Positions 54,701 through 63,634 of a DNA stretch of 64,000 nucleotides are shown one piece after another (the first letter of the stretch is position 1; the number at the start of each line of letters is the position of its first letter). Origin of the DNA: Pedobacter kyonggii (lineage in GTDB: Bacteria > Bacteroidota > Bacteroidia > Sphingobacteriales > Sphingobacteriaceae). The stretch spans positions 93,960 to 157,959 of the forward strand of contig NZ_SIXF01000012.1 in assembly GCF_004310665.1 (NCBI RefSeq). The letters run 5' to 3'. Made by a program: the position numbers and the translations under genes. Below the pieces are notes generated by a model. That model had not been told where the DNA came from. It did no database searches and saw only the letters and a list, made by a program, of their open reading frames with translations.

Positions 54701-55195
54701 AAAGGCGTTGATATCAGTGCATTTTTCCAGGGCGTGGGTAGCCGTAAAATTTGGGGTGCTGGATTTTTAGCTATCCCAGGCTTTAACTCTGCTGATGGTG
54801 CCATGCCCGAAGCTATTGCAGGAAACTATTGGACACCGCAAACCCCGAATGCTTTTTACCCTGCTGCTTATAACAATGCAGCAAGCGGAACCACCAATAA
54901 CATGCAGGTTCAAGATCGCTATCTGTTAAATATGGCCTACTTAAGATTGAAAAACTTAACCGTTGGTTATACTTTCCCACAGATGTTGACCAAAAAAGTA
55001 GGTATCAGCTCGCTTAGGGTATATACTGCATTAGAGAATTTCTTTACCTGGGATCATTTGGGTGATCTGCCTATCGATCCGGAGAGTGTTAGCGGCTATT
55101 CGATCTGGGACCAATCAAATTATAACAGCGGCCGTACGGGCACCGGAATCCCAGCCTTTAAGAGTGTTTCTTTTGGTGTTCAGTTGAATTTTTAA
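51728..55195 (+). CDS. SusC/RagA-family TonB-linked outer-membrane transporter (pair 3)
   Basis: This 1155-residue protein has a signal peptide (IFLGMFLLLAHAIAQQ), a carboxypeptidase-regulatory-like domain (TITGKVTSEDGPIPGVSIRV), the classical plug (LDDIVVVGYGTQRKGNLTGA; PLILLDNVEIPS; ASITILKDAAAASIYGAKA) and a long barrel ending in VSFGVQLNF. Its first 90 residues are strongly similar to those of pair 2 (GPIPGV.IRVKGST.V.QSN.DGNY), so the two genes look like relatively recent relatives in this domain. It is probably DeoR-controlled. The partner follows after 11 bases. Confidence 0.95.
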   Translation: MKKKLLLIFLGMFLLLAHAIAQQTTITGKVTSEDGPIPGVSIRVKGSTTVAQSNADGNYSINAANGSILVFSYIGYVTAERTVGAAKTINISLKTDAQGLDDIVVVGYGTQRKGNLTGAVSTIDVKKTLEGRPIADVGRALQGAASGLSVTVPSGEIGSDPVIKIRGQLASFVGGNSPLILLDNVEIPSIQLVNPNDIASITILKDAAAASIYGAKAAFGVVLITTKQGSGSDKPSINYSNNFSFQNVWKDLKMADVNGLKYTVDAAERVGVTTPVGAFYYVDRASYEKAVAWKEKYGSTIGPDDPTIFGRDWYVQGANQKMGVRTYDPYDYMIKEWAPTQQHNLSVGGTTGKTSYNIGLALLDQSGMLKPAKEDRFTRYNASFKISSEINKYLTIRGGALYSRRNKQYAYTTSSTTADPWLYLYRWSSLYPLGKDENGDAIRSPESEVASANTANILLNYANVNLGSTVNILKNWKVDFDYTFTNQNEDWKRPGTRFTARNSWVAPKARLDASGAPVYVNDQGQVVSSTTAGAIAAYDLSMDMYTTPGSNPDHFARSATSYFSHTINAFTTYSLNLKENHDFKFILGLNRVTSTAESQFGQITNLSDIINPQFRFGTGLQTVLPTSTVMGIIPGGINIPGSDKRWEAQLGYFGRINYAFKNKYLIEGNLRYDGSSKFPTDLQWRWFPSFSAGWVASEESFMAWTKPVLNQLKFRGSWGSIGDQTVPNNLYIPTMPSGQSSWIGANGAKVNYVGTPDAIKEAIQWQDIVTTNIGLDATLLNNKVNLSFDVFQRNTNNMIVPQEGIPFTFGAGAPQGNFGALQTKGWELTLDFNHRFKNGLGINFKGNISDAKTKLTEYGSGTQVLNNYNGKDIGEIWGYRTDRLYQTSDFELDGSGKPIIITLTSAESKLNAGKQAYKLKAGPNGEKPVYQPFLQNSANFRFGPGDVKFKDINGDGEISNGDGTLANHGDLEVIGNSNPSYEYGFRLGADFKGVDISAFFQGVGSRKIWGAGFLAIPGFNSADGAMPEAIAGNYWTPQTPNAFYPAAYNNAASGTTNNMQVQDRYLLNMAYLRLKNLTVGYTFPQMLTKKVGISSLRVYTALENFFTWDHLGDLPIDPESVSGYSIWDQSNYNSGRTGTGIPAFKSVSFGVQLNF

Positions 55196-55206
55196 AAATT
55201 AAGAAG

Positions 55207-57051
55207 ATGAAATATTTTAAATACATATATGGTTTGCCGGTTATGGCCTGCCTACTTCTGGTGTCTTGTAATAAGGATGTTTTAGACCGTCTGCCCTTAA
55301 CTTCTTATATTGATGGACAATATTGGCGTGGTGAAGATGATATCCGCATGTATGCCAACAGCTACTATCCGAACTATTTTAACGGTTATAGTACTGGTTT
55401 TGGAGTTGATTATACACCGGTTAGGGGTTATACTTTCTCTGATGATTTAACAGGTAAAAATGTTCAGATTAACTTTGAAAGTAGTGTGCCTACTACAAGA
55501 GGTTCTGTTTCTGAAGCAGCTGATTGGTTGGGTACCTATGCTGGTCCAACTTGGGATTTTGCCTGGATCAGAAAATCGAATGTAATGCTTGCCCGTTTAA
55601 ACGACGTGGCTAAGCCTAAAATTACTACTGAAGCCTATAACCACTGGACAGCAGTTGCCCGTTTTTTTAGAGGTTTTGAATACAGTCGTTTAGTCAGTGT
55701 TTTTGGCGATGTGCCCTATTTTGACAAAGAACTTTCAGATACCGATCTTGCTGCTTTATATAAAGATAGAGATGCCCGGGGAGTGGTTATGGATAAAGTA
55801 TATGATGACTTTAAATTTGTGATGGCCAACATGCGCGAAAATGATGGGGCTCAGTTTTTAAATAAATACATTGCTGCCGCTTTTATCTCAAGATTCATGT
55901 TATTTGAAGGAACTTATGAGCATTACCATGGTTTAGATGCGGCAAGGGCAAAAAAATATTTAGAATTTGCCGTTGAGGCAGGTGATTATGTGATCAATAG
56001 CAACAAATATAGTTTCGGGCGCGATTTTAAATCATTGTTCTCTAGCGATAATCTGGCCGGACATCCGGAAGTATTGCTATACAGAACTTATGATGCTGCT
56101 TTAGCCGTAACACACAGTATCGGTTCTTATCAAAATGGAACCGAAGTTGTAGGGGTTGATGCAAATCTGGTTTTAATCAAATCTTTTCTACTTAATGATG
56201 GCAAAGTATGGCAAAAATCTTCGGTTACAGGTGCGAATTCATTTACAATTGCCGATCTGGTAAAAACAAGAGATCCGCGTTTCGAAGCTTCGTTTTATGA
56301 TAAAGCCCTCGTTCCGTCGGCAACATTGCTTTACGGTTATAAATTTGCCTCAAGAGAAGCATTAACCTACATCGGTAAAACTTATCCGGCAGCCTGGGGC
56401 AGCAATACCAACACGAGCGATGCACCTGTAATGAGGTTAGCAGAAGTAGCGCTAAATTGGATTGAAGCCAAAGCCGTATTAGCTCAGTATTTTGGCGGTA
56501 CAGCTGTAACGCAGGTTGATTTAAACAAATCAGTAAATGCAATCAGAAACCGGCCTTTAGATGCTGCAGCAACTGCAAAAGGGGTATTAAAAACAGCTGC
56601 ATTAACGTTAGGCGAACTTCCTGTTGATCCGGCTAAAGATGCCGATGTTCCTGATCTGATCTGGGAAATCCGCAGGGAGCGCCGCATGGAGTTTGTGTTT
56701 GAGCATACCCGGTTGTTGGATTTAAAACGCTGGAAAAAATTAAACAATATGAATTTTGGTATCAATCCTGATTACTTTTTGGGACCATGGGTTAATGTAC
56801 AAGCTGAAGCACCAAGTTATTTAACTCCTGCAAATGCAACTGCCAGAAATGTTAAAGTTAAAAAAGAGGATGGTACAATTATAACCTACAATGGTACAAA
56901 CGCTGCAGATATGATTGGTTATTGGATGGTTACCAATGCAACCAATAGGAATGCATTTACAGATAGGGCTTATTTAGCCCCAGTAGGGCAGGCGCAGATT
57001 ATTCAATATCAGGAAAAGGGCTATAAACTTACGCAAACCGTAGGTTGGTAG
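55207..57051 (+). CDS. SusD/RagB-family outer-membrane lipoprotein (pair 3)
   Basis: This is a 614-residue classical SusD: lipobox LPVMACLLLVSCNKDVLDRL, YWRGEDDIRMYANSYYPNYF, NHWTAVARFFRGFEYSRLVSVFGDVPYFD, APVMRLAEVALNWIEAKAVLAQY and LIWEIRRERRMEFVFEHTRLLDLKRWKK. It forms the substrate-binding lid of SusC pair 3. The two genes form an operon, which ends in a hairpin between this and the convergent metallophosphatase gene. No glycosidase is encoded with them. Confidence 0.95.
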   Translation: MKYFKYIYGLPVMACLLLVSCNKDVLDRLPLTSYIDGQYWRGEDDIRMYANSYYPNYFNGYSTGFGVDYTPVRGYTFSDDLTGKNVQINFESSVPTTRGSVSEAADWLGTYAGPTWDFAWIRKSNVMLARLNDVAKPKITTEAYNHWTAVARFFRGFEYSRLVSVFGDVPYFDKELSDTDLAALYKDRDARGVVMDKVYDDFKFVMANMRENDGAQFLNKYIAAAFISRFMLFEGTYEHYHGLDAARAKKYLEFAVEAGDYVINSNKYSFGRDFKSLFSSDNLAGHPEVLLYRTYDAALAVTHSIGSYQNGTEVVGVDANLVLIKSFLLNDGKVWQKSSVTGANSFTIADLVKTRDPRFEASFYDKALVPSATLLYGYKFASREALTYIGKTYPAAWGSNTNTSDAPVMRLAEVALNWIEAKAVLAQYFGGTAVTQVDLNKSVNAIRNRPLDAAATAKGVLKTAALTLGELPVDPAKDADVPDLIWEIRRERRMEFVFEHTRLLDLKRWKKLNNMNFGINPDYFLGPWVNVQAEAPSYLTPANATARNVKVKKEDGTIITYNGTNAADMIGYWMVTNATNRNAFTDRAYLAPVGQAQIIQYQEKGYKLTQTVGW

Positions 57052-57076
57052 TGCTTTAGATAATCTTTGAATTTAT

Positions 57077-57108
57077 AACCTCCTCAAGCTCTAGTAGCTG
57101 AGGAGGTT
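57077..57108. terminator. Terminator hairpin between susD-3 and the metallophosphatase gene
   Basis: A 10-bp stem (AACCTCCTCA / TGAGGAGGTT) with a 12-base loop that contains AGCT/AGC pairing, followed on the plus strand by ATTTATTTT. It may serve both convergent genes. Confidence 0.8.
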
Positions 57109-57119
57109 ATTTATTTTAG

Positions 57120-58952
57120 CTATTTTGTTTTCAGCCACACCACTTTACCATCCATTGTACTCGCCAGTATGTTTTTGCTGTCGATCACATTTACGGTATT
57201 GATCATGGAGTTATCTATTTTATGTGCCCAAACGGTGCTTTGTTGTTTAGGGTCGATGGCATAAATCACACCGTTTTTTGTTCCAAAAAATACCTTTCCG
57301 TCTTTCTCTATCAACATGGATGGTACGTGCTCATAACCAAAGCCCACGTTATATCGCCAAAGTACACCCGGATCTAGTGCCTGCGCTTTATAAGCTACGA
57401 TTTCATCCTGCATGGTTTTACCATAAATGATGCTACTGTCTGCAGATTGGCCGATCGACTCGCGAACCGTTGCTTCTTTGTTGCGCCAAAGTGTGCTGCC
57501 ATTGTTTGCATCAATAGCTGTTAAATAGCGGTCAGGGGCTGCGATGTACACAATGCCGTTATAGGCAACAGGCGTTACCATAGCTGGCGAAAACATTCTG
57601 TTGCCCTGGCCATTATTCCATTCCCATAACAAGTTCCCGGTATTAATATCAAGTGCGTATAGATGTCTTCCCCAGGAACCAAAAATAATTTTGCCCTGAT
57701 AAATTAGTGGTTTGCACACAACCGTACCTTCTACTTCTTTAAATGACCATATTTCTTTTCCGGTTTTGATATCCAATGCCCTGAAGGTATTGTCGCTGCC
57801 ACCTATATACACGTGTTGCCCCCTAACCACTGGCGAGCCCAGCACCGAATTGGTTGTTTCTTTGTGCCAGATTTCCTTTCCTGTTTTTGCACTTAATGCG
57901 TAAATAGTGCCATCGCCTGAACCGAAGATAACCATATTGTCAACAGCAACTGGTGATGAATAGATCGCGCCTTTGGTTTTAAATGTCCATACTTTCTTTC
58001 CAGTATTCTTGTTTAAGGCCTCAACGAAACCTAAACTGTTTCCAAAAATAACATGGTTAGATGCGCAGGTTGGTGTATTCACTACATTTGCGTTAGAGTG
58101 GTAAGTCCAAACTTCTTTCGTGCCTGCATATTTGTTGTTGATGGCAAAATCAGGGCGATTATATTTTTTTGAATCGGCCCGGAAAGTTTTTAGTGCAATT
58201 TTTCGCCATACCGGAAGAATATCCTGGGTTGGTTTTTTAACCTGAAAAAATGCACTATCCTTGGTCATCGTTACAATGTTGTACCCACCAATACTATCCT
58301 TTGCCCTTAGATTAGAGCGCCCCATTGTGGCTTCAATACCTTCAAAATTATAAGGATGGTTATTGTGTCCATGGCCACAAATGGCATATTGGATATTATA
58401 TTTCTTTAACTCGTCTGTTGCTTCGTACCAATTATCCAAACTGTTATCCAATGGGTAGTGGTTGGCAAAAATAATGGGCATATTTTTAGGTGTTGCTTTA
58501 AGCACACTGTCAAGCCAAACGGTAGCATCTCTTGGGATGTGCCCGTCGCTCATCCTTACATAAGGCCCCGATGCGCAGGCAATAAAACGGTAACCATTAT
58601 GGTCGAAAATAAATTTATCACTGCCAAACTCTTTGATGAAATTTACACCACCTGATTCTGACCATCCTGTATCGTGGTTCCCTGGGATAATGTGGTATGG
58701 TTTATTTAATTTCGAAAGAACCTCTTTAGCTAGCTTAAGCTCATTATTGGTGCCCATTTCGGTGATATCGCCAGTAATGATCACAAAATCGATGTCTTTT
58801 AACCCGTTTAGATCTGCAACGGTTCTTGTTAGGTCTTCTTCTCCTGTTGATGAACCGACGTGGGTGTCAGTTACAAAAGCATATTTAAAATTTTGGGCTT
58901 TTACAGAGAGCGATAACAGAACAGCAAACAGTAAAATAATGGGATATTTCAT
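57120..58952 (-). CDS. Secreted metallophosphatase fused to a PQQ-type beta-propeller
   Basis: This 610-residue protein has a signal peptide (ILLFAVLLSLSVKAQN), then a calcineurin-like phosphoesterase domain (about 20-240): FVTDTHVGSST, IDFVIITGDITEMG, HIIPGNHDTGWS and YAICGHGHNN supply the metal-binding Asp, Asn and His. From about 270 to the end, repeated blades (GKKVWTFKTKGAIYSSPVAV, GKEIWHKETTNSVLGSPVV, GNLLWEWNNGQGN) form a PQQ-like beta-propeller. No PQQ cofactor motif is apparent, so the propeller likely binds protein or a ligand. It is convergent with the susD-3 gene. Substrate unknown. Confidence 0.9.
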   Translation of the reverse strand: MKYPIILLFAVLLSLSVKAQNFKYAFVTDTHVGSSTGEEDLTRTVADLNGLKDIDFVIITGDITEMGTNNELKLAKEVLSKLNKPYHIIPGNHDTGWSESGGVNFIKEFGSDKFIFDHNGYRFIACASGPYVRMSDGHIPRDATVWLDSVLKATPKNMPIIFANHYPLDNSLDNWYEATDELKKYNIQYAICGHGHNNHPYNFEGIEATMGRSNLRAKDSIGGYNIVTMTKDSAFFQVKKPTQDILPVWRKIALKTFRADSKKYNRPDFAINNKYAGTKEVWTYHSNANVVNTPTCASNHVIFGNSLGFVEALNKNTGKKVWTFKTKGAIYSSPVAVDNMVIFGSGDGTIYALSAKTGKEIWHKETTNSVLGSPVVRGQHVYIGGSDNTFRALDIKTGKEIWSFKEVEGTVVCKPLIYQGKIIFGSWGRHLYALDINTGNLLWEWNNGQGNRMFSPAMVTPVAYNGIVYIAAPDRYLTAIDANNGSTLWRNKEATVRESIGQSADSSIIYGKTMQDEIVAYKAQALDPGVLWRYNVGFGYEHVPSMLIEKDGKVFFGTKNGVIYAIDPKQQSTVWAHKIDNSMINTVNVIDSKNILASTMDGKVVWLKTK

Positions 58953-59094
58953 TTTATTTTTCCTTAAATTGTTTTACTATAAAAATCGATAATTTTTAGG
59001 GCTTAAACAGGGCTGTAATGCCAATTTTACATATTAATAAATGTACAGCAAGAGGTTAAGAAATAGTTTTTTCTGTTGCTAAAAAGAAGTAAAC

Positions 59095-59117
59095 AAAAAA
59101 GGCGGCCATTGGCCGCC
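59095..59117 (-). terminator. Terminator of the PorT-like gene
   Basis: A 7-bp GC stem (GGCGGCC / GGCCGCC) with a 3-base loop, followed by six T on the minus strand. Confidence 0.9.
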
Positions 59118-59141
59118 TCTTACTCGTTCTGTTGTAAAAAA

Positions 59142-59744
59142 TTACAAAATTTTAAATCCTAAACTCAATTGAAACAAATTAGGTTTTTGGCTGTATTTTT
59201 CACTTTTACTGATGTTGGATAAACCAGCTTCGTAGCGTAAATCAACCGAAATATTACCCACATCTACACCAGCGCCTGCCTGTAAGCCCAGTGCCTGGTT
59301 TTTGTAGTTGTCGAAATCGGTTGCTTGCTGATAAGCAGAGCTAAAAGAAGAATTTTCATCCAGAATAAATGAAATAACCGGACCAGCCATTAAGCGGAAG
59401 TTTAAATTTTTAGCACCAAATTTTGTTCCCAATAAAACAGGAACATCTAAAGTGGTAAATTTTACTTTTCCTTCAGCTGCAACTTCATTCCCATTATCTT
59501 GCGTAATGCTGATAAACTTGTTGCCTTTACTGCCAATGTAAGCCTCTGGTTGCACATAAAAACTAGCGCCACCAATGCGTGCCCAGGCACCGATCTGATA
59601 ACCTAAGCGGTTTTCTTCACTTGCAAAATCTGCATTTAACTTGGCTAAGTTTACACCCGCTTTAATACCAAGGTTAAACGTTTGTGCCTTTGATGTTGCC
59701 CAACCTAAGGTTAGGAAAACAATAGAGAAGATGATTTTTTTCAT
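59142..59744 (-). CDS. Outer-membrane beta-barrel protein, PorT-like
   Basis: This 200-residue protein has a signal peptide (IFSIVFLTLGWATSKAQT) followed by FNLGIKAGVNLAKLNADF, the usual opening of PorT-family small barrels in Bacteroidota. The rest is alternating beta strands (SFYVQPEAYIGSKG, LDVPVLLGTKFGAKNLNFRLMAGPVISFIL) and it ends in LFQLSLGFKIL with a terminal hydrophobic residue suited to barrel insertion. It sits in the outer membrane; the function is unknown. It is a single gene with its own terminator. Confidence 0.9.
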   Translation of the reverse strand: MKKIIFSIVFLTLGWATSKAQTFNLGIKAGVNLAKLNADFASEENRLGYQIGAWARIGGASFYVQPEAYIGSKGNKFISITQDNGNEVAAEGKVKFTTLDVPVLLGTKFGAKNLNFRLMAGPVISFILDENSSFSSAYQQATDFDNYKNQALGLQAGAGVDVGNISVDLRYEAGLSNISKSEKYSQKPNLFQLSLGFKIL

Positions 59745-59957
59745 GTTGTTTAATTTGTTTTTTTAAGGGTTATAAAACCATAAACGATCAATGATACATG
59801 CCATGGTTTCATTTTTAAAATTTGTGTTAAACGGTTTTTATATCCGATTAGGTTTTATAACGCGCTTTTAACACAATTATCGTGCAAAAAGAATCCGCGA
59901 ATCTCCACTTTTTTTGTCACATCACATAAAAAGGTATTAACCTGAGCAAATATTTTT

Positions 59958-59965
59958 TACTTTTG
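59958..59965 (+). promoter_or_regulatory. Candidate -7 box of the small 71-residue gene
   Basis: TACTTTTG matches TAnnTTTG and lies 19 bases before the ATG at 59984, supporting the shorter start. No -33 box was found. Confidence 0.3.
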
Positions 59966-59983
59966 CATCAAATAAAATATGCC

Positions 59984-60199
59984 ATGGCTAATTTTCAACT
60001 TACTTCAGAAACTGCATTTAAAGTAAAAACCAAGTTCTTAAGGAAATATCGCGATCTGGCGAACGAGCCTTTAGATTTTACGCCAGGCAAGGAAGATCAG
60101 CTAATTGAAGATTTAATGCGTTTGGTAAAACGCGACCGTACCTACATCGAATTTACCATTCAAAAAGCACTTGCCGATACCAAGGGTAACAGACTTTAG
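59984..60199 (+). CDS. Small conserved-looking hypothetical protein
   Basis: From the ATG at 59984 the protein has 71 residues (MANFQLTSETAFKVKTKFLR). An ORF opening 7 codons earlier is less likely, because a promoter-like box overlaps it. The text is charged and helical (GKEDQLIEDLMRLVKRDRTYIEFTIQKAL), with no signal peptide or membrane segment. I do not recognise a family. It lies upstream of the S41 protease with a 186-base gap and is probably a separate unit. Confidence 0.7.
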   Translation: MANFQLTSETAFKVKTKFLRKYRDLANEPLDFTPGKEDQLIEDLMRLVKRDRTYIEFTIQKALADTKGNRL

Positions 60200-60385
60200 T
60201 AAATCTTTCCTTTGGTTTTCATGCTCTTCTTTTTAGCGTAACGCTTAATTTACGCATAGCCCAAATAAGCTGTTTTTAATATTTATCGGTTTTTGTACAT
60301 TTACGTTTGTACTTAATCGATAATAATCTTCCAAAAAGAGCAGTATTTCATTTAACTTGCCCTTCGGAATTAAAAATATAAGGGA

Positions 60386-62077
60386 ATGAAGAAACTAAAA
60401 TATAGTCTTTTAGCAGCTGGCTTAGGCGTGGCTGTTCTGTCTTTTTCATTTAAAGAAGATTTATTCCTCGTATCTAAAAATCTGGATATTTTTGCTTCGC
60501 TCTATAAAGAAATCAATATCAATTATGTTGATGACACCAATGCCCCCCAATTAATGAAAACGGGGATTGATGCCATGTTGGATAGTTTAGATCCCTATAC
60601 CGAATATGTTCCAGAATCAGAGATTGAAGATTACAAACTGAAATATGTGAGCACTCAATATGGAGGCATTGGTGCAGGTACTGTTTTTATTGATGGCAAA
60701 CTGTTTATCAATGAAGTAAGCGAAGGTTATCCTGCAAATAAAAGTGATATTAAAGCCGGCGATCAGGTGGTGAGCATCAATGGGATTGCAATAAAAGGAA
60801 AAGACCGTCAAGAAATTAGTCAGTTGTTACGCGGTCCGAAAGGAACACCGGTAGATTTATTGGTGATCAGAGATGGAAAAGAAATCACTAAAAAAGTTGT
60901 CCGTGATGAAATAAAACAGCCTAACGTTTCTTACTCAGGAATGGTTGGCGATGGCATCGGTTACATCAAACTCGATAAATTTCTTGAAAATTCCGGACAG
61001 GAAGTTAAAGATGCACTGTTGGCTATTCAAAAAGAAAATCCAAAAGGTGTGGTTTTAGATTTGAGAAACAACGGCGGAGGTATTCTGCAGGAAGCGGTTA
61101 AAATTGTGAACCTCTTTGTGAATAAAGATCAGCTTATTGTAACCCAAAAAGGCAAAAATGTAGAGAAAACCATTGCCTATAAAACACTTTTAACCCCAGT
61201 TTCTACCTCAGTTCCGTTAGTAGTGCTTGTAAATGGAAATTCGGCCTCAGCCTCAGAGATTGTTGCAGGTTCTTTACAGGATTTAGATCGTGCCATTGTA
61301 ATTGGGCAACGTAGTTACGGCAAAGGCTTGGTTCAGCAAACTTTCAACCTGCCCTATAACAGCTTGGTTAAAGTAACTGTGGCAAAATATTATACACCAT
61401 CAGGCAGGTGCATCCAAAAATTAGATTATGCGCATAAAAATGCAGATGGTATTGCCGAGCGTTTTGCCGATTCGACTATGGTAATGTACCAAACCAAAGC
61501 AGGAAGAAACGTGTACAGTGGTAATGGCGTTTATCCCGATATCGTGGTAGATGCCATAAAGCTCAGTCCGATTACCATTTCAATGCTTAATAAAAACCTT
61601 TTCTTTAACTACGCAAATCAATACAGGAAAGAAAAACCAAGTCTGGCATCAGCCAAAACTTTCCAGTTATCTGATGTGGATTATGCTGCATTTTCTGGCA
61701 GTTTGGCCGATAAAGATTTAACCTACCTCAGCCGTACCGAAAGATTGCTTTCCGATTTACGTTTAGAGGCCGAAAAGGAAAATAAATCTGCTGAAGTAAA
61801 AACCGATCTCGAGAACCTTAAATATAAACTTACCTCTTCTAAAAAAACTGATCTGGTTAGGCATAAAGCAGAAATAAAAAGAGTTTTAGAAACACAGATC
61901 GTAAGCCGATATTTTTATGAAAAAGGAAGAATTGAGCAGAGTTTCCAGTACGATAAAGAATTGGCTGCGGCAAAAAACCTTTTTACCAACCAATCGCAGA
62001 TCCTGGCCATTTTAAAAGGCGATGGAAATTACAAAGTAATAGGTAAGCCAGTTAAAGCGCTTGCTGTTGTTGATTAG
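60386..62077 (+). CDS. S41-family C-terminal-processing protease with PDZ domain
   Basis: This 563-residue protein has a signal-like N-terminus (YSLLAAGLGVAVLSFSF), a short helical region, a PDZ domain (about 85-165; YGGIGAGTVFIDGKLFINEV, SDIKAGDQVVSINGIAIKG) and the S41 protease core (PKGVVLDLRNNGGGILQEAV). NGNSASASEIVAG gives the likely nucleophile Ser288, and SYGKGLVQ gives Lys313, 25 residues on, as in tail-specific proteases. The C-terminal 150 residues are helical. It degrades or trims periplasmic proteins at their C-termini. It is a single gene. Confidence 0.95.
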   Translation: MKKLKYSLLAAGLGVAVLSFSFKEDLFLVSKNLDIFASLYKEININYVDDTNAPQLMKTGIDAMLDSLDPYTEYVPESEIEDYKLKYVSTQYGGIGAGTVFIDGKLFINEVSEGYPANKSDIKAGDQVVSINGIAIKGKDRQEISQLLRGPKGTPVDLLVIRDGKEITKKVVRDEIKQPNVSYSGMVGDGIGYIKLDKFLENSGQEVKDALLAIQKENPKGVVLDLRNNGGGILQEAVKIVNLFVNKDQLIVTQKGKNVEKTIAYKTLLTPVSTSVPLVVLVNGNSASASEIVAGSLQDLDRAIVIGQRSYGKGLVQQTFNLPYNSLVKVTVAKYYTPSGRCIQKLDYAHKNADGIAERFADSTMVMYQTKAGRNVYSGNGVYPDIVVDAIKLSPITISMLNKNLFFNYANQYRKEKPSLASAKTFQLSDVDYAAFSGSLADKDLTYLSRTERLLSDLRLEAEKENKSAEVKTDLENLKYKLTSSKKTDLVRHKAEIKRVLETQIVSRYFYEKGRIEQSFQYDKELAAAKNLFTNQSQILAILKGDGNYKVIGKPVKALAVVD

Positions 62078-62183
62078 TAGGTTGACTACAAAATAAATAG
62101 CAAATTTTTCAACTTTGCCTGGTTAGAAAGCAAGATATCTGTTTATATACTTTTTGTTTTACTTAACTTAAGACAACTGCACC

Positions 62184-62191
62184 TAAATTTG
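62184..62191 (+). promoter_or_regulatory. Candidate -7 box upstream of the fucosidase gene
   Basis: TAAATTTG matches TAnnTTTG. It lies 117 bases before the ATG, and the nearest TTTG upstream is 27 bases off, so it is weak. Confidence 0.25.
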
Positions 62192-62308
62192 GTTTTTAAT
62201 GTGGAATCTTAAGTTTTAATGGAAAAAGCTTAAGCCCTATTAGCTTAAAGGTTGATTAACGTGAATAAATGATTAATTTCAAATTCTAATCAAATCGAAA
62301 ATATTCGC

Positions 62309-63634
62309 ATGAAAAAAATACTGCTTTTGTGTTTCTTTGGCTTTATAGCATTCAATGTTTCTGCCCAAACTTACAGCCCATCTCCATCAAATATCGAAAG
62401 CCGTAAATGGTTTAATGATGCACGTTTTGGCCTGTTTATCCACTGGGGGCCTTTTAGTATACCAGGGAGCGGCGAATGGGTAATGAATGAACGAAAGTTG
62501 AATGTTCATAATTATACCAACCTTAAAGATTTTTTTAACCCTGTTGAGTTTAATGCCGAACAATGGGTGAGCATGGCGAAGAATGCCGGAATGAAATACA
62601 TTACGCTGATTACCAGGCACCATGATGGTTTTAGCATGTGGGATACCAAATATTCTGATTTCAATATCATGAATACGCCCTACAAAAAAGATATTGTAAA
62701 AATGATGGCCGATGAGTGCCACAAGCAGGGCATAAAACTGTACCTGTATTATTCGCTGTTAGATTGGCGCAGAGAAGACTATCCCCACGAAACTGGCCGT
62801 ACCGGGCAGAACTCAGGTAGGACTGGTAAAGGCGATTATGCAAGTTATCTGCAGTTTATGAAAAACCAGTTAACCGAGCTATTGACCAATTATGGCGAAA
62901 TAGGAGGAATCTGGTTTGACGGGCATTGGGATCAGACTGCACCAGAAGGATCAAAAGACAGAACATCGCGGATTGATTGGAAATACAATGAAATTTATGG
63001 TTTAATCCATAAACTTCAACCGCAGTGTATGATCGGTAACAACCACCACCTTTCGCCCTTTGCCGGAGAAGATTTTCAGATGTTCGAACGCGATCTTCCT
63101 GGTGAGAATAAATCAGGCTTAAGTTTTCAAAAGGCATCAGATAAACTGCCACTCGAAACCTGCGAAACCATTTCAAATTCGTGGGGATATAATTTGAGTG
63201 ATACTTATTACAAATCGAATAAAGAACTGGTGCATATGTTGGTTAAAGCCGCAAGTTTAGGTTCCAATCTTTTATTGAACATCGGGCCAATGCCGAGTGG
63301 TAAAATCCAACCAGAGTTTCAAGACCGATTAGCTGGTTTGGGCGATTGGCTTAGAGTATATGGCGAAAGCATTTATGGTACTAAAGCAGGATTTATAAAA
63401 CCACAGGCCTGGGGAAGCATTACGCAAAGCGATAAGAAAGTTTACGTCCACATTGTAGATGGAAAAACCACTACGCTTAACTTAGAGAACCTTCCGCTAA
63501 AGAAAATCAAAAAGGCATATTTACTGAAAGATAAAAGTCCGGTAAACTATACCTTTAAAAAATCAACATTAAACATTACTACAACTTTAAATAGTGCAGA
63601 TCCCGATCAGGTAATTGTTTTGGAGATTGGCTAA
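62309..63634 (+). CDS. GH29 alpha-L-fucosidase, secreted
   Basis: This 441-residue protein has a signal peptide (LLCFFGFIAFNVSAQT) and the GH29 catalytic domain: WFNDARFGLFIHWGPFSIPG, MKYITLITRHHDGFSMWDTK, IKLYLYYSLLDWRRED and GGIWFDGHWDQ, where Asp204 is the predicted nucleophile. Further motifs are CETISNSWGYNLSD and GSNLLLNIGPMPSGKIQPEF. It removes terminal alpha-L-fucose from glycans in the periplasm or on the cell surface by a retaining mechanism. No carbohydrate-binding module is appended. It is not part of a susC/susD operon, though it could serve the systems upstream. Confidence 0.95.
   Translation: MKKILLLCFFGFIAFNVSAQTYSPSPSNIESRKWFNDARFGLFIHWGPFSIPGSGEWVMNERKLNVHNYTNLKDFFNPVEFNAEQWVSMAKNAGMKYITLITRHHDGFSMWDTKYSDFNIMNTPYKKDIVKMMADECHKQGIKLYLYYSLLDWRREDYPHETGRTGQNSGRTGKGDYASYLQFMKNQLTELLTNYGEIGGIWFDGHWDQTAPEGSKDRTSRIDWKYNEIYGLIHKLQPQCMIGNNHHLSPFAGEDFQMFERDLPGENKSGLSFQKASDKLPLETCETISNSWGYNLSDTYYKSNKELVHMLVKAASLGSNLLLNIGPMPSGKIQPEFQDRLAGLGDWLRVYGESIYGTKAGFIKPQAWGSITQSDKKVYVHIVDGKTTTLNLENLPLKKIKKAYLLKDKSPVNYTFKKSTLNITTTLNSADPDQVIVLEIG

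Noticed and set aside
62856-63176. Minus-strand ORFs within the fucosidase gene
   Set aside because: They lie opposite a well-supported GH29 gene and are shadows of it.
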